Assembly (NCBI GenBank): GCA_015179125.1
Contig: WHVA01000022.1
Location: forward strand, 124,001 to 188,000
DNA from: Gautieria morchelliformis
Taxonomy: Eukaryota; Basidiomycota; Agaricomycetes; Gomphales; Gomphaceae
DNA: 64,000 bases
Direction of reading: 5' to 3'
Positions 1-12,431 of this stretch are shown piece after piece. Each line of letters begins with the position of its first letter. Within the stretch, counting starts at the first letter, position 1. Both the position numbers and the translations under genes were made by a program. Under the pieces are notes generated by a model. That model searched no databases. It saw only the letters and a list, made by a program, of their open reading frames with translations, and was not told the origin of the DNA.

Positions 1-120
1 CGAAAGCCTCCCACTCGCCTCTCAGTTCTCAGTGTGCACTCTTGGCACGCCCCGACCATCCCTCTAGTGCCGCAGGCATTCTGGGGACGCTCACGAACAA
101 TCACATGGTCGACATGGCAG

Positions 121-272
121 GTACTCCTCACTTCCCGTGGTACTCCTCACTTCCCGTGGTACTCCTCACTTCCCGTGGTACTCCTCACTTCCCGTGGTAC
201 TCCTCACTTCCCGTGGTACTCCTCACTTCCCGTGGTACTCCTCACTTCCCGTGGTACTCCTCACTTCCCACG
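121..272. repeat. 19-bp minisatellite, eight head-to-tail copies
   Basis: Eight consecutive copies of a 19-bp unit beginning GTACTCCTCACTTCCC run without gaps; the last copy differs in its final bases. Because 19 is not a multiple of three, any reading frame through it gives a 19-residue periodic peptide, so the long frames across this block are an artefact of the repeat and not coding. Confidence 0.95.
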
Positions 273-1964
273 TGTGTCACAGTCCATGAGTCCTCCTTTG
301 AGCACACTCTGTCCTAGCTCGTCTAGCCTCGTATTTACAGTGCACGCTGTCCGCCCTATAGCGCTGCATGTGCTGCCATTCAACTCTTTGAGTATATGTA
401 TCAGTCACAACCAGCGCTACTTTAGTCGACGCAGGTGGGAGTCCACTTGTTCAACGGCATGGCGCGCCAAAAGCCGTGTTGGGAACTAAGGATCGGGGCG
501 GCATGGAACATTCCGGCACTTGGGTGAGACAAAGGAATGGGTATTATTAGATACGTCTCCATGTATTTAAGTGGGTCGCTGCTGGTCATCGAATCAATTA
601 TCGTGCACAGACTCGTTGACTGCAGACTCGGGCACTCTGGGGTGAGAGCTCGACGCTGAGGGTGCTCTGCTCAAGGTCCGTGAGGACAAGGAAGCTGAGC
701 CAGCGCTAGCTGAGCCCGGATGGCGGTCGTTCATGGTTCAGCTTGCTGATTATCATCTGTGCGCACTGCACTTCGACCAGTCAGCATGCTGTCACTGTGA
801 GCGCCATGGGTTTCAGTCAAGAAGCACTCCGAGCCTCCGCTGCTGTGTTTGTCGCCCACGGGCTCGATCTCGCGATCCGAGCTAGGGCGTTCCGTAGAGA
901 GAGGGGGCTGACCGTGCACTGTTACCCACCCATGCCAAACTCAGTGCTGGGTTTGGCATGGGTTGTTTTTTCTGATGTCAAGGCCGCTCGTATTACACCC
1001 AGCAGCCAGACGTGACGATTCTTCGAACAGAGTGCGTGTTGTAGGATGCTGGACACGATGTCTCTCGCCAACCTCGGTTCCAACGAGTCCTGTAGAACCC
1101 TGAAAGACCAATGGCCGCGATTGCTCTTTTAGGGTGGAAATACTGCTGCCAGTCTGTTTGGAATGTCAAACACTCTATCAGCATTTGTATCAATTCGCGG
1201 AACGAAAATTTTTCGGATCCAATGATCTACATCGGGCGTAGATCACTGGATGCGGCGAGCAGTTACCGGGTGTCCCTCATGATTGTATATCCGTGAAGGA
1301 TTTACTCCGAGCTCTGATCCGACTAGTTGGTTGTGGACTCTTTCTTCATCCTTTCTTCACTTTGCATTGTCAGATTGCATCGCAGCCATGTTCTGCCGTA
1401 TTAGAACCTATTGGTGCCCCACCTACGGGTTCTCGCTATTATCCTCAAGGGTTTCCCGGGCACGAAGCACGGCGACTTCGGATGCGCTCCATGGAGGAAC
1501 CCCAGTTCAGGTACGACTGGCTCGTTTTCTTCTCTCACGAAGTTATCCAATTTATCGAGTGTTTCTCGTATTGACTGCAGTGAGTTCTGTTTGGAAACTC
1601 TGTATCACCGAAGCAAGCTCAATTTATCACCCAAGAGAGGGGGCGACACACACGTTTGTGATTGTGTTCGTGGATCCAGTTCCTCGTAGTAGTCGACATT
1701 GAGAAGTAGTTGTCTAGTATATCGAACTTTCTGGGAGGACGTAAGGCGTGAGATGGTCGTATTCATCAAAACGTTGGCCTACCTGAGCCATCCCTTCGGC
1801 CTTCACCCAGGCATCCTCTCCATATTGATATTGTTTGCCTCCCTCATCCGAGTTGTCATTTGAAATAACATTCTCTAGTCTCGGGACGAGTCATTTCGAT
1901 CGTTTCAGTGACTATTTCCTCACGCTTCTGGGCAAAGTTTCCGGATGGGTGTCACTGGACGCCG
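273..1964. other. No gene recognised
   Basis: Both strands carry only short open frames with no recognisable motif or domain, and I see no LTR or transposase remnant. A perfect hairpin at 928-963 and a smaller dyad near 1223-1245 are the only structures noted. Confidence 0.5.
928..963. other. Perfect 13-bp hairpin with 10-nt loop
   Basis: The arm 928-940 pairs exactly with 951-963 around the loop 941-950, and a short T-run follows. In a bacterium this would look like a terminator. Everything else in the window is fungal, so I call it only an inverted repeat of unknown role. Confidence 0.6.
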
Positions 1965-2145
1965 GCTGTCTGCACCGTAGGCCGCCCCTCTATACGGTGC
2001 CCCTGCACCGTATCGCGCCCCTCAATACGATGCAGAGGCACCGTATCCGGCCTGTCAGTACGGTGCACGTGCACCATAGGCCGCCTCGTACGGTCCAGGT
2101 GCACCGCATCCCGCCTCTCACTACGGTGCACTCGGGAGGGCTATG
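1965..2145 (+). repeat. Array of palindromic TACGGTGCA / TGCACCGTA units, left arm
   Basis: About five units of roughly 35 bp each carry an imperfect dyad of the form TACGGTGC-N-GCACCGTA, separated by a GC-rich spacer resembling CCGCCCCTC. The same unit recurs in reverse orientation at 3041-3240, so the two arrays form mirror-image arms around about 900 bp. Clustered dyads inside both ends are typical of subterminal transposase-binding sites of some DNA transposons, but no transposase or clear terminal repeat is visible. The function is therefore inference. Confidence 0.75.
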
Positions 2146-3040
2146 AACCTGGATGGACGTATTAAAGCGCGACGACGATCTGCAAGACAGCTTACCCTCC
2201 TGTACATCTACCGCAGATCATGTTGAAACGTTCGCACGGAAAGGGGCCTCGTTTCTCGCCCTTGAGCATCCGATGTACGCACAGACGGATATGGCATTGT
2301 GTTGGTAGAGTACCAAAATGGTTTGGCGCTCCCCGAAACGTACCTCAGGGATGTAAGTTAGAAGCAACAAATAGAGCACGCGCGTCACGAGTTGGTCACG
2401 TGATCACTAACTGACATCAGAATTCCATTACATAAGACTGTGGAGGGACTTGCACGTGATCTACCCCAAACACCGCCTGTACCCCAGCCAACCAGTCAAA
2501 TTTATGAGACTACATACATTGCACCACCTCAGTGAGGATCAATTCCGATGTGTGGCCGGGAGATCACTGGATAAGGTGTGATACATCCAACAATGCTACT
2601 GTGACTCAAGGGCATGTCATGCGGACATTGGGAAGCGAGTCTTTAGCATCGCACGGCCTGAGATGTAAGTGGGCCCCAGGGCTTCAGGTGCTACCAGTCT
2701 TACCAATGTACAGCGACAATAATACCCTAGCAGCCATCACGCAGGTGTCATGGATAGAGCAAACGGCTCTTCGTGCAGCTCATGCAAACGCGGACAGTTG
2801 GGTTAGTCTCCAATCTAGCCAGCTCGACGCATCGCACTGACGAGAAGTGAAACAGGGCTATGGCAGAATCGATATATCTCACAATACATTCTCCAAAGGA
2901 GAGGACGCCGCAGCTTGGACTGAGCAGCTCTGAACTGTGCTGAAATGTCTGGACGACCGGGTGACGATTATGGTTCTCACCATCAGCGGCTCAATTGAAT
3001 GTAAGCCTGACTTGATGGACTCACGGTATGTGGAGGTGAC
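2146..3040. other. Interval between the mirror-image arrays, no gene recognised
   Basis: Only short frames are present, the longest about 100 codons at 2532-2840, and none resembles a known protein. If the flanking arrays are transposon ends this would be the interior of a non-autonomous element. Confidence 0.4.
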
Positions 3041-3240
3041 GTACGGACCGTACGTGGAGACGACCTATGGTGCAGGATGGTGCAGGTGACCGTAGTGAGA
3101 GGCCGCATATGGTGCAGGTGCACCGTACTGAGGGGCTGGATACGGCGCAGGTTCACCATACGAGTGGAGGCGGCATACGGTGCACATGCACCATACTGGG
3201 ACGCGGGATACGGTGCAGGTGCACCGTATATAGAGGCGTA
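3041..3240 (-). repeat. Array of palindromic units, right arm, inverted relative to 1965-2145
   Basis: Five to six units carry the same dyad. The best is at 3208-3229, with perfect 10-bp arms around a two-base centre. Spacers read GAGAGGCCGC-like, the reverse complement of the left-arm spacers, which is how the inverted orientation is recognised. Confidence 0.75.
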
Positions 3241-3589
3241 AGGACGGTCGGCGGTCAGCGTATGTGGACGCGAGGTGAACCGAATATGGATGCGTAGGAA
3301 TGGTCGTCTAAATTGACCACCATTTTACAGCACGTAGCGATATAAATAGACCGGCACGTGTGCCCATTGCGTCACTCTTCCCACGCTCATTTCACTGACA
3401 GCACTCGATCAACTCGTTGCCACGCGACCTTCATGGCCCGCTTCTAGCGCGCGTCCTCACGCACGCCCGCAACGCCAACCCCCCGGGTGCTCAGTGTGAA
3501 AGTGCGACGCCTGTGGCAGCATCCACACGCGCCCACGCCATTCCATACTGCTTCATCCACGCTTGAGTCTCGAATAACACAATTGCCTT
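3241..3589. other. No gene recognised
   Basis: The TATAAATAG-like sequence at about 3340 could be a core promoter, but no open frame of substance follows it. Confidence 0.3.
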
Positions 3590-6500
3590 GAGTGCCACTC
3601 TTCAGCTTCAGGGCTTGCGTCGCTCGTTAAATAATATCCCTGGCGCAGATCTCCGCTCAATGCGCGTTCCACCCATCAACCCGCCTCGTGATTGGCTATT
3701 CCTTTTCCAGCCGGATTAGCTAACCGCCCCAGCCTAACAATAGCACCGCGCAGGTGTTCCAGCCCCACGTCCACGTACCTGGGCGTCCCTACAACACACG
3801 TAACGTACCCTCGAATATACCCTATGCCTTTAGTGCCGCACTTACTAGCCGTGGTCACTCACACGGACCACTTAGCTACAGCGTCAGGCTTCAGGCGCTT
3901 GCTTCTCCGCGCCCGTCCTCGCTCACTAAATATTATCCCGTAACCCGCTGCAGAATCCCACTCATCCGCGCCCAGAGCGGATCTCCACCCGTCTCACTGC
4001 CCCCCTCGCCCAAATATATTATTATTTGTCCACGCCGAACACCTCGGTTACACAAATTTACTTCCCTATTCCGAGTCCCTGAGTCAATCTCGCTCAACCT
4101 AACAATAGCACCCGCTCAGCGAAGCTTTGCAGCCCCCGTGGCGATAGTCCCTACTTGCGTCTAGCGATTGCATGCGCAATGCCTAAAACGTCAGTCAGCC
4201 ACACGCTTCTCCGTTCATCATCGAATCAAGCACGATACCGTATGGAAGCCTGCACAAGGCCGGAAGCACATCCATAACTCCACGGGCATCTACATCGCGC
4301 TGTGCTCGACCAAAAACGCGGCATTGCGCGTCTCGACCGCACGGCCGCGCGTGCTGCGTCTGCGTCTGCTCTGCGCCTGCCGCACGTCCGCGCCTGTGCG
4401 TATCCGTATGGGGGTGTGAGTGCCTGCCCGTCCTGTGGCCCCGACGCGTGCTTGCATTGCGAGGCATGTGTACACTGCACTGTAACAGCACGGGCTCCGG
4501 CACGCCTGGCTGAATCCAGGCGCGTTCCGTTGCAACATTGCATTGGAACTGCCCGGGTGAGCAATGCCACTCAAGTACCCAAGCCTGCGCTGGGATTGCA
4601 CAGGGACAAGGGCGCGATAGGCGGGCGGCGTCCGCAGCTGCACGGTACATTACTGGCTGGTCGACTGATGGCGGGTGCGAGTAGGGCTTGACAGGGTGCG
4701 GAGGTGAGGGTGCGGGTGCGGGTGAGGCGGTGCGCAGGACCGGGCCGGCACTCGCTTCGTCGAATCAAGCCCGCTCATAATATGACAGACCTAAGGGAAA
4801 CTCTGCAGAAGGCCGGCCAGAAGTACCCTCTCCAACGCCTACGCGCCGCATCTACATCATACCATGCGCTGATCTCCCGCACCAAAAACCGCGGCGTTGC
4901 GTGCGGGGTTGGGCGTGCTCCGTCTGCGTCTGCGTCTGGGCCTGTGCGTACGCGTATGCGCGTGCCCGATCACCCCGCGGCCCCGGACGCGTGTGCGTAT
5001 TCGTATCCGAACACGTCGGACCCGTGCACGCCTGTGCGTATGCGTATGCTGCTGGGTGGCGGAGGGGCAGCCCGCGTCCGCAGCTGCGCTGTCCATTGGA
5101 GGATGGTCGAGCGGCGACGTGCGTGGGGAGCGCTGGGTTGGCGGGGAGGTGCGGACGCTAGAAAGGTGAATATTTCGTTATTTTGCAACTGAACACGAGA
5201 AAAGCTCACCGGTGCTTATCTAGAGGCAGGTCCGGGCCTGTGCGTATGCGTATGCTGCTGGGTGGTGGAGGGGTACGTGGCGTCCACAGCTGCGCTGTCC
5301 ATTGCTGGATGGCGGAGGGTCGAGCGGCGACCTGCGTGGGGGCCGCTGGTCGGCGAGGAGGTGCAGACGGACGGGGTGCTCTGCCTCAACGCGTGACGAC
5401 GGCCGGGCCCGGGCGTGCGGCATCTGCGTCTGCGTCTGGGCCTGCCGCAGGACCGGGTCTGTGCGTATGCGTATGCTGCTGGGTGGAGGAGCGATAGGCC
5501 GCGTCAGCGGCTGCATTGTCCACTGCCGGGTGCTGGGTGCCGGAAGGTCGAGCGGCGACGTGCGTGGGCGGCGCTGGGTCGGCGAGGAGGTGCAGACGGA
5601 CGGGGTGCTCTGCCTCACAGCTTGGCGCGACGGCCGGGCCCCGGCGTGCTGCATCTGCGTCTGCGTCTGGGCCTGCCGCAGGACTGGGTCTGTACGTACG
5701 CGTATGCTGCTGGGTGGCGTAGGGGTAGGTCGCGTCTGCGGCTGCATTGTCTACTGCTGGGTTCTGGGTGGCGGATGGTCGAGCGGCGACGTGCGTGGGG
5801 AGGGCTGGGTCGGCGAGGAAGTGCGGAGGGACGGGGTGCTCTGCCTCACCACGTGTGGCGACGGCCGCGCGTGCTACGCCCTTCGTGGACTTGCCTGGGT
5901 GGGGAAGACTGGCGACGAGGGCTTGACAGGCGACGTCCGCGGCTGCGCTGTGCGCTGCTGGCCGGCGGAACGTAGGGCGGCGAGGTGCGGAGGACTGACT
6001 GGGTGAGGACGTGAGAGGACTGGCGTGGGGAGGGGTTGCTCTGTGCGGGCGCGCTTGGGCGGATGCGGGTGGGCAGAGAAAGGATGGCGTGGGGGTGAAA
6101 TTTTTTGTGGGGGGTTTACGGAAGAGAGACGCTGACGCTGATCAGATTCTGGTTCCGCGGAAGACCCCGAGGAGACAATTGAGGTCGCATTACTTAACCG
6201 GCAATACGCAGCACCCTGACTAACAATGGCATCGGGAAACCAAGCTGTCCAGCGATCATGTCCGGCGTACCCGCGAAATACTCTAATCATCGATACATGA
6301 AACGCCAGCCTTCACGGACTTGCTTCTTCCGCGCGCATCATCAACACACGTCAGGCGATTATATGACAAATTGTCTGCGCCAAGCACCTGTCTTAACAAA
6401 TGTCCTTCCTTATTCCATCGATTATTCCATCGATAGAGTTCAACCGAAACGTCCCCGCGGACCCATCGCAGTATAAATAGCACCCGCGCAGCCAAGCTTT

Positions 6501-7110
6501 ACGGCCACCGTGCCGGTAGTCCCTACTTGCATCTAGCCCCCCAACACCCTTCACACCCAAAATCCCCAGTCTGCATGAAACTTCAGCCTTCAGCGACACG
6601 CTTCTCCGCTCGTCATCGAATAGAGCCGCTCATGATATGATACCGTACGGAAGGCCTGACTCTACGCTCGTCTAGATCATGCCGTGCGCAGATCTCCAAA
6701 ACGTCTCAATGCACCACGCCTCGTGCTTGGCTAATTTGGCGTGTACGGGACTCTTAGGGTTACTGTCCAACTGTCAATCTATCTCAACCAACTCCCGAAT
6801 ATCGGTATCCTCGAGTGTATCCTATCCAAACCTCCAGATCTGCATAAAACGTCAGCCTTCAGACACTCGCTTCTCCGCGGTCGTCATCGAATCAAACTCA
6901 TCTAGATCATGCCGTTATCGGCCCTCCAATCGCGTCAATGGAACGACGCGCCTGGCTGAAGAAATTTTCCTTTCTATTGCATCAGACTCATTCCATCGCA
7001 TTATCAACACAGCCCTGCAGCCCAAGGCTTCACGCTGACAATACAACCGGGTAAGCGAAGCTCCCCTGCCACCGCGTCCACCCCGATTTGACAACAAACT
7101 TAGCACAATG
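3590..7110. repeat. Degenerate satellite-like array with conserved sub-blocks
   Basis: Several sub-blocks recur through this stretch. A CTTCTCCGC-x-CGTCATCGAATC block appears near 4195, 6593 and 6862 with weaker relatives near 3895, 4755 and 6310. An ACAATAGCACCCGC-x-CAGCGAAGCTTT block appears near 3736, 4101, 6476 and 7038. A TAGTCCCTACTTGC block appears near 4147 and 6517. Spacing is irregular and divergence high, so this is an old, rearranged array rather than a clean satellite. It is interrupted by the GC-rich block at about 4300-6180. No conserved protein is encoded. Confidence 0.6.
4890..5870 (+). repeat. GC-rich tandem repeat, units of about 206-231 bp
   Basis: The sub-sequence GTGCGTATGCGTATGCTG and its flanks recur at 5034, 5240, 5461 and 5692, giving steps of 206, 221 and 231 bp. 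Each unit also contains a TGCGTCTGCGTCTGGGCCTG block and a GTCGAGCGGCGACGTGCGTG block. Steps are not multiples of three and the frames across the block give low-complexity Cys/Arg/Gly protein, so I do not call a gene. The block is very rich in CpG compared with its surroundings. Confidence 0.8.
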
Positions 7111-7363
7111 GCTCGTTCCATCGCATTACCAACACGGCACTGCAGCCGAAGACCTCCCTCTTCGGCAGCCCTGCACGCCAGCTTACTCCCTCGCTAAAGC
7201 TCAAACATTAAACCCTCCGTCAGCCTCATATCCAGTCACCCATCCACGGCCCAGGCCAGTGCCTGCTATTATTATCCCCATTCACTCCGCAGGTACTTAA
7301 CCCTCGCCCGTCTCGCTGGAATCGTCGTCCCCTCTCCTGCGCTCCACGCCGCATCCGATTGTG

Positions 7364-7930
7364 GCGTCGTCGTCGTCTCGTCCCCACGTGCTTGTCCTCC
7401 ACACTCCATGCCCGCCATGACCTGTGCTGAGCTTCGTCTTCAAGCCGTGCCAGCGCGCTGTCACGTGTTGCTGACCCCTTGAGGACTCAACACACCGGCT
7501 ACTTGGCGGGATGGGAAGTGGAAGGTGAACGTGAGGTTCGTGGCGTCTGCACCATCCCGCTGCACTTCACTCCAAAGTCTACTTCGTGTCGTCGCCGTCG
7601 TCTCGTCCCCACGTGCTTTTCATCCACGCCCCATGCCCGCCATGATCGGTGTTGACCTTCGTCTTCAGACCGTGCCAGCGCGCTGTCACGTGTCGCTAGC
7701 CCCTTGAGGATTGATCGTCGCAGCGATGTGGGAGGGAGAGATGGATCATAAGAGGTACGTGAGGTTCGTGGCGTCTGCGCTATGCCACTGCGCCTCACTC
7801 CCAAGTCTACTTCGTGTCTTCGCCATCATCTCGTCCCCGCGCTCACGCCCCATGCCCGCCATGCCCTGCGTCGAGCTTCGTCTTCAGGCCGTGCCAGCGC
7901 GCTGTCGCGTGTCCCTGGCCCTTGAGGACT
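7364..7930 (+). repeat. Three tandem copies of a ~220-bp unit
   Basis: The sequence GCCAGCGCGCTGTC occurs at 7448, 7674 and 7892 (steps 226 and 218). Each copy is preceded by a CATGCCCGCCATG block and a CTTCGTCTTCA block and followed by CCCTTGAGGA. The third copy has a short internal deletion. No protein motif is visible. Confidence 0.85.
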
Positions 7931-9869
7931 GAATTTATCGGCAACTTGAATGGTGGGATCGTGTCGTGTCGTCGAGCGTGGGCTTCGTGGCGTCTGCACT
8001 GAGCCGCTGGTATACCACCCAGTCGCCCATCTCTAATCTACCTTACGCGTTGATCTCCTCCCCGCCTCGTATGTGCTCCCCATCCCATGGAAAAATTTGA
8101 CTGCCGTAGCATCCCACTACCCATACCCCGCACCATCTGTCGCCGGGTCGGCCTGCGTCGGGTTCTACGTGTGCGTATGTCTTCCTGGGTCGATCGTATT
8201 GTCCTCTCACTGATGCGCTCTATTTCTATGTATCCTCCGTACGCCCACCCACGCGGCCTCGATCTATGCCTCTTAGTCCTTGAAGTGGTGTTGTTCGATC
8301 TCAGTGCCCCAGCTCCATTGCTCTCTCTGCTAGCATCATGCTCCGAGTCCGTGACTCCATCCACGCCTGTCTTGACTCTCCTCTCATATTCCTGTTGTCC
8401 TCACAGTCCGCTCCGCTTGCCCTGCGGTTCAGCCTATACAACGATGCCCACGTGCCCCGGGCCTGGCGTATATCATGACACTGGTCATGTATGCGTGTCC
8501 GCCCCAGGAAGCCGAGTCCATAGATTATAGGTTCATCAGGGCAGCGATCATTTGTCGGCTGTGATGGCTCCCGGCTGTTTGAATGTTTGTCGACTCTCGA
8601 ATCTTGTGTCAGTCTGAGTCATTCTTTTACTCACTCGGTGAATCCCAACTACTGCCTCGGTGCTGGAGTTCATTGACTTCCTCTATCGGTACTCAAAGTC
8701 AATGCCAACATCCACTTCACTCACAATAGTCATCTCCGCCATTGGTGACCAAATTCTATGCATGGAACAGTCTGGTCACCATTGGGGAGTGTCAAGTATT
8801 GTTTCTCAGTGCAGGTACGGTACTCCCAGCCATTCTACTGGCTCTCTGATTGAGCTCCATTGCAATAGAGACGCGGGCGGCGGCGACGGCAGTTATATTC
8901 ACGCACGTTGGTCGTCGCAAACCTCCGAGTCCCAGCTGTAGCCCGCCCCTTTCGACTCCTCTTTCTATCCCCTCTGGCTCGGAGATCGTGCCCCTCCCGG
9001 TATGTCCATGGGTTCCTATTCTTCGATCTAATTTCACTAACTTTATTGCTCCATTCGTTGCCTTTATGATAGGAAACACGACCCTCTTTCCAGGCCGGCG
9101 CGTCATTTCGGAAGTAGAAATGTGGCGTTGATTCGAGACCACCCTCATGCTCCGTGACCCTTCTGACGCTCATTCTGCATCTTCCTCTGGACGCTGATTC
9201 TGACATATTCTCGGTTTCGCGCCAACAAGCAACAATATGAATGACTCGTGGTCTTCATGCTCATGAAGCACAAGGGGATGGTAAAACATAACAAGTTTCA
9301 TTCCTATATGTCCTCAAACAATCATGAATAACGTGACACTGACTGCGGCCAAGGGCCTACGATGCGCAACTTTTGTTCAAGCCAATCGGCTTTAGCATCC
9401 TCATGAATGCGTGCACGTAACTCATTTCGAATATTCGCCTGACGCGAACTTAGACAGTCACGAGTGATAACACGGGTAACATCAATGCCATATTCGTGAC
9501 ACAAATCAACTTTTTTCGCTCTAATCGTCGCGACGTCTCCTGGGAGAGCGTCGCGACAGTAGAATTGAAGCCGGAGCACCGTTTGGGTGTACGAGTATAT
9601 ACGGGATAGAAAGGGGAGGAGTCAGAGATGCGAAGGGAGGAACCTGACAACGGCAGATGGGAAGAAGTCAACCACCACCATCGGCAATTTTCCCACGCTC
9701 CTCCAGAGCCTCCAAGCTCGAAATCACCACAAAACCCCAATTAACATCACACGGAACGCGACCCTCAGCTCCCAGCCATCAGCATCCACAAACGACACGC
9801 GAAAAGTAAAACCCAATGGCGACGATCCCGGGCAAGAGGGTCCTGCCTTCGCGAGCATCCCCGACCACC
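7931..9869. other. No confident gene; short unknown ORF on the minus strand at 9322-9579
   Basis: The interval holds overlapping frames on both strands of up to about 147 codons, none with a recognisable motif. The best candidate is a minus-strand frame at 9322-9579 (85 codons) with a normal amino-acid mix. I do not recognise it; it may be an exon fragment of a host gene. It lies directly beyond the broken end of Gypsy-1. Confidence 0.35.
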
Positions 9870-12431
9870 TGGAACGTAGACCTTGCCTCTGAAGTGGAGC
9901 AGTCCATCACGTTCTGACCATTCCGCTGCCCGTACAGACCATGAGTGCCCTTTCCGAAGTTCCTCCACCGCCTTCACCACCGACTCCTCCTTCTCTCTAT
10001 TCCGGTACTGCCTCCAGATATCCCGGAGCATTTCCGCTTCCGCCCCAACTGCAGTCACTCCTTCTAGGGCACGGATTGCAAAGAGACTTGGGCGGAGCAG
10101 TGTCATATCCGCATTGTCTCCACTTCCGCTTCCATGATCCGCACGGCGGGACAGGGCATCGGGCTTGCCCATGGTGCGGCCGGGGCGGTGCTGGAGCATG
10201 AAGTCGAACCGGGACAGGTGTAGGGACCACCGTGCTTGTCGTTGGTTCAACTTCTTAGATGTGCGGAAATACTCGAGGTTCTTGTGGTCTGTCCAGATCT
10301 CAAATGGGCATAGAGCACCCTCGAGGAAGTGTCGCCACTCCTCCAGCGCTCAGATGATTGCCAGCATCTCCTTGTCATGGATCTCATAGTTCCGCTCGAC
10401 CGGACTAAGGCTCTTAGAGAAGAAGGCAATCGGATGCCACCCCCCACCATCCTCCGATGACTGTTGTGACAAGACCGCTCCGGTAGCTGTGTCGGAAGAA
10501 TCCGCCTCAACTCGATAAGGGCGAGAGTCGTCGGGAAAGATCAGGACCGGGGCAGAAGTGATCAGCTCTTTGAGTTTCTCAAAGGAGGCCTGTTCCGGCT
10601 CTCCCCACCGCCATCCAACTTCCTTCTTGGTGAGGTCGAAGAGGGCACAGGCGTGGCAGGAGAAGTCCTTGATGAACCGCCGGTAGAAATTGACAAACCC
10701 AATGAAGGACTGGACCTCCTTCTTGTTCCGCGGCACCGGCCAATCCGAGACACCGGAAACCTTGACTGGGTCCATTTCCACCTTTCCTTCCGACACAATT
10801 ACCCCAAGATACTCTATCCGCATCCGCTCAAATTCGCACTTTTCCGGCTTGAGACACAGGTTGTACTCCCGGAGCCGTTCCAGCACTCTCCGCACGACTT
10901 CCCGATGCTCGGACATTGTTTTTGTGAAGATGAGGATGTCATCAAGGTAGACGCAGACAACCCCTTCTGCTATCATGTCACGGAAAATGTCATTCATCAT
11001 CGTCTGGAACGTGGCATGACTGTTGGTGAGGCCAAAGAACATGACCTGTGGCTCAAAGAGTCCTCGGTTGGTGCGGAATGTGGCCTTCCACTCGTCTCCC
11101 TCCCGGATCCGGACATTATTGAAGCCCCAGCGGACATCCAGCTTAGTGAAGTACCTCGCCCCGCGGAGTTGTGTGATCAGTTCGGAAATGAGTGGAATGG
11201 GGTACCGGTTCTTGATCGTGATCGCATTCAAGGCCCAGTAATCCTGCACAAGTCTGAGCGAGCCGTCCTTCTTCTTGATGAAGAACACCGGAGATGCCAT
11301 GGGTGACTTGGAGGGGTGGATCCTCCCTGTACGGAGGTTTTCCGCAAGGAATGCATCGAGCTCTACCTGCTCCTTGGGTGAGAGCGGGTAGACTTTGCAG
11401 TTGGTGGGCTTTGACCCAGGCTCCAACTCGATGGCGTGGTCCCACAGCTTCCGTGGAGGCAGGGCATCAAACGACTCCTTGGAAAAGACATCCTCGAACT
11501 CCCGCAGGTACTCCGGAATTTCCGGAATTTCCGCCTCCACTCTATCATGCCTCTTGGAGGCTTCCGCAAGGTGCTGCGAAATATTTCCGGTGGCGCGGAT
11601 GTGTTCCGCCTCCGGCAGAAGGTTTACGTACAGCAAGCGCTCCCCTTCCGTCAGAGTGTCTTCCGGGCCGAGTTGGATGACGTCGGAGTCAGAATCGGGA
11701 TCGGAATGGGAAGTGGGATCCGGTTCAAATTCCGCTTCGGAGTCTTCTTCTGCAAGCAGTGGATGGGGGCCAGAACGACATGTCTGTATGAGCCGTTCGG
11801 TCTTCCGCTGCTCCTGGCGCTCCTTCCGCACTTCCGACCGGCACATGTGACACTTGGCTGAACATAGACTCATCAGTACCTTCCGAGTCTGCCAATTGAT
11901 CTCCGGGTTGTGCTCCTGAAGCCAGGTAAACCCGAGGATGATGTCTTGCTTCCCCAGGCTGGTCACTGCAAAGGAAGTGCATTCTGAGTGTCCATCGTAG
12001 CGGAGAATTGTGTCTACTATCTCCGTGATGGACCCTGCCTCATTGGGGCTTCCATCCACATTGAACACCGGGATTGTGCGTTGCAACTTCCGCGTGGTCA
12101 GTCAGTTCCGTTCCACATAGTCCCGGTCTATAAACTGACCAGTGGCCCCGCAATCGACAAGGGCGGGTCCGGATTTGACTTCCGCCGTATCTGTCGTCTG
12201 GATCTCCACCTTAATGACTAGTGACTTGGGGCCAGGGGTAGCAGCAACAACATAGCGCTTTGGAAGGCGTCTCTCCCAAGGGTGGATGCGGGATGGATGG
12301 GGTGTCGGATTTGGTTTTTGTGTGACTTTATCCGGTGGGTCTGTATGAAGTGAGGGGAGTGGGGGCTTTTCATTCTCTACTTCAAGACAGGCAAACCGGT
12401 TATGTACAGGCAGCAGGGGCACACATCTCAC
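9870..12431 (-). pseudogene. pol: Gypsy-1 Pol part 1: protease, reverse transcriptase, RNase H, broken by two TGA codons
   Basis: Protease is recognised by an ALVDCGATGQFID segment, with D-x-G-A where D-S/T-G-A is usual. After it comes the VLGFTWL-type segment of gypsy proteases. RT motifs follow in order: KLDVRWGFNN (motif A), FFGLTNSHATFQ (motif B) and Y-L-D-D at about residue 380 of the frame starting at 12086. RNase H follows with its EADSS and TDHKNLEYF segments. In-frame TGA codons lie at 12102-12104 (protease/RT linker) and 10350-10352 (inside RNase H); both fit CGA to TGA change. Pol starts in the -1 register relative to Gag, with pol GTG and gag TGA overlapping at 12431-12428. Integrase is absent here and found on the opposite strand from 13926. 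Confidence 0.9.

Noticed and set aside
34-489. 151-codon plus-strand frame with a regular peptide repeat
   Set aside because: The peptide periodicity is produced by the 19-bp minisatellite; overlapping frames are open for the same reason and no domain is visible.
928-963. Rho-independent terminator
   Set aside because: Perfect hairpin and T-run, but no bacterial gene context; kept only as an inverted repeat.
1965-2145. CRISPR-like alternation of palindromic repeats and spacers
   Set aside because: Spacers are similar to each other, repeats are imperfect, a mirrored array exists at 3041-3240 and the window is clearly fungal.
5302-6006. 234-codon plus-strand ORF
   Set aside because: It lies across GC-rich tandem repeats whose period is not a multiple of three and has a Cys/Arg/Gly-rich composition without motifs.
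10653-11306. 217-codon plus-strand ORF opposite Gypsy-1 RT
   Set aside because: It mirrors the conserved RT coding strand and has no motif of its own; a shadow frame.
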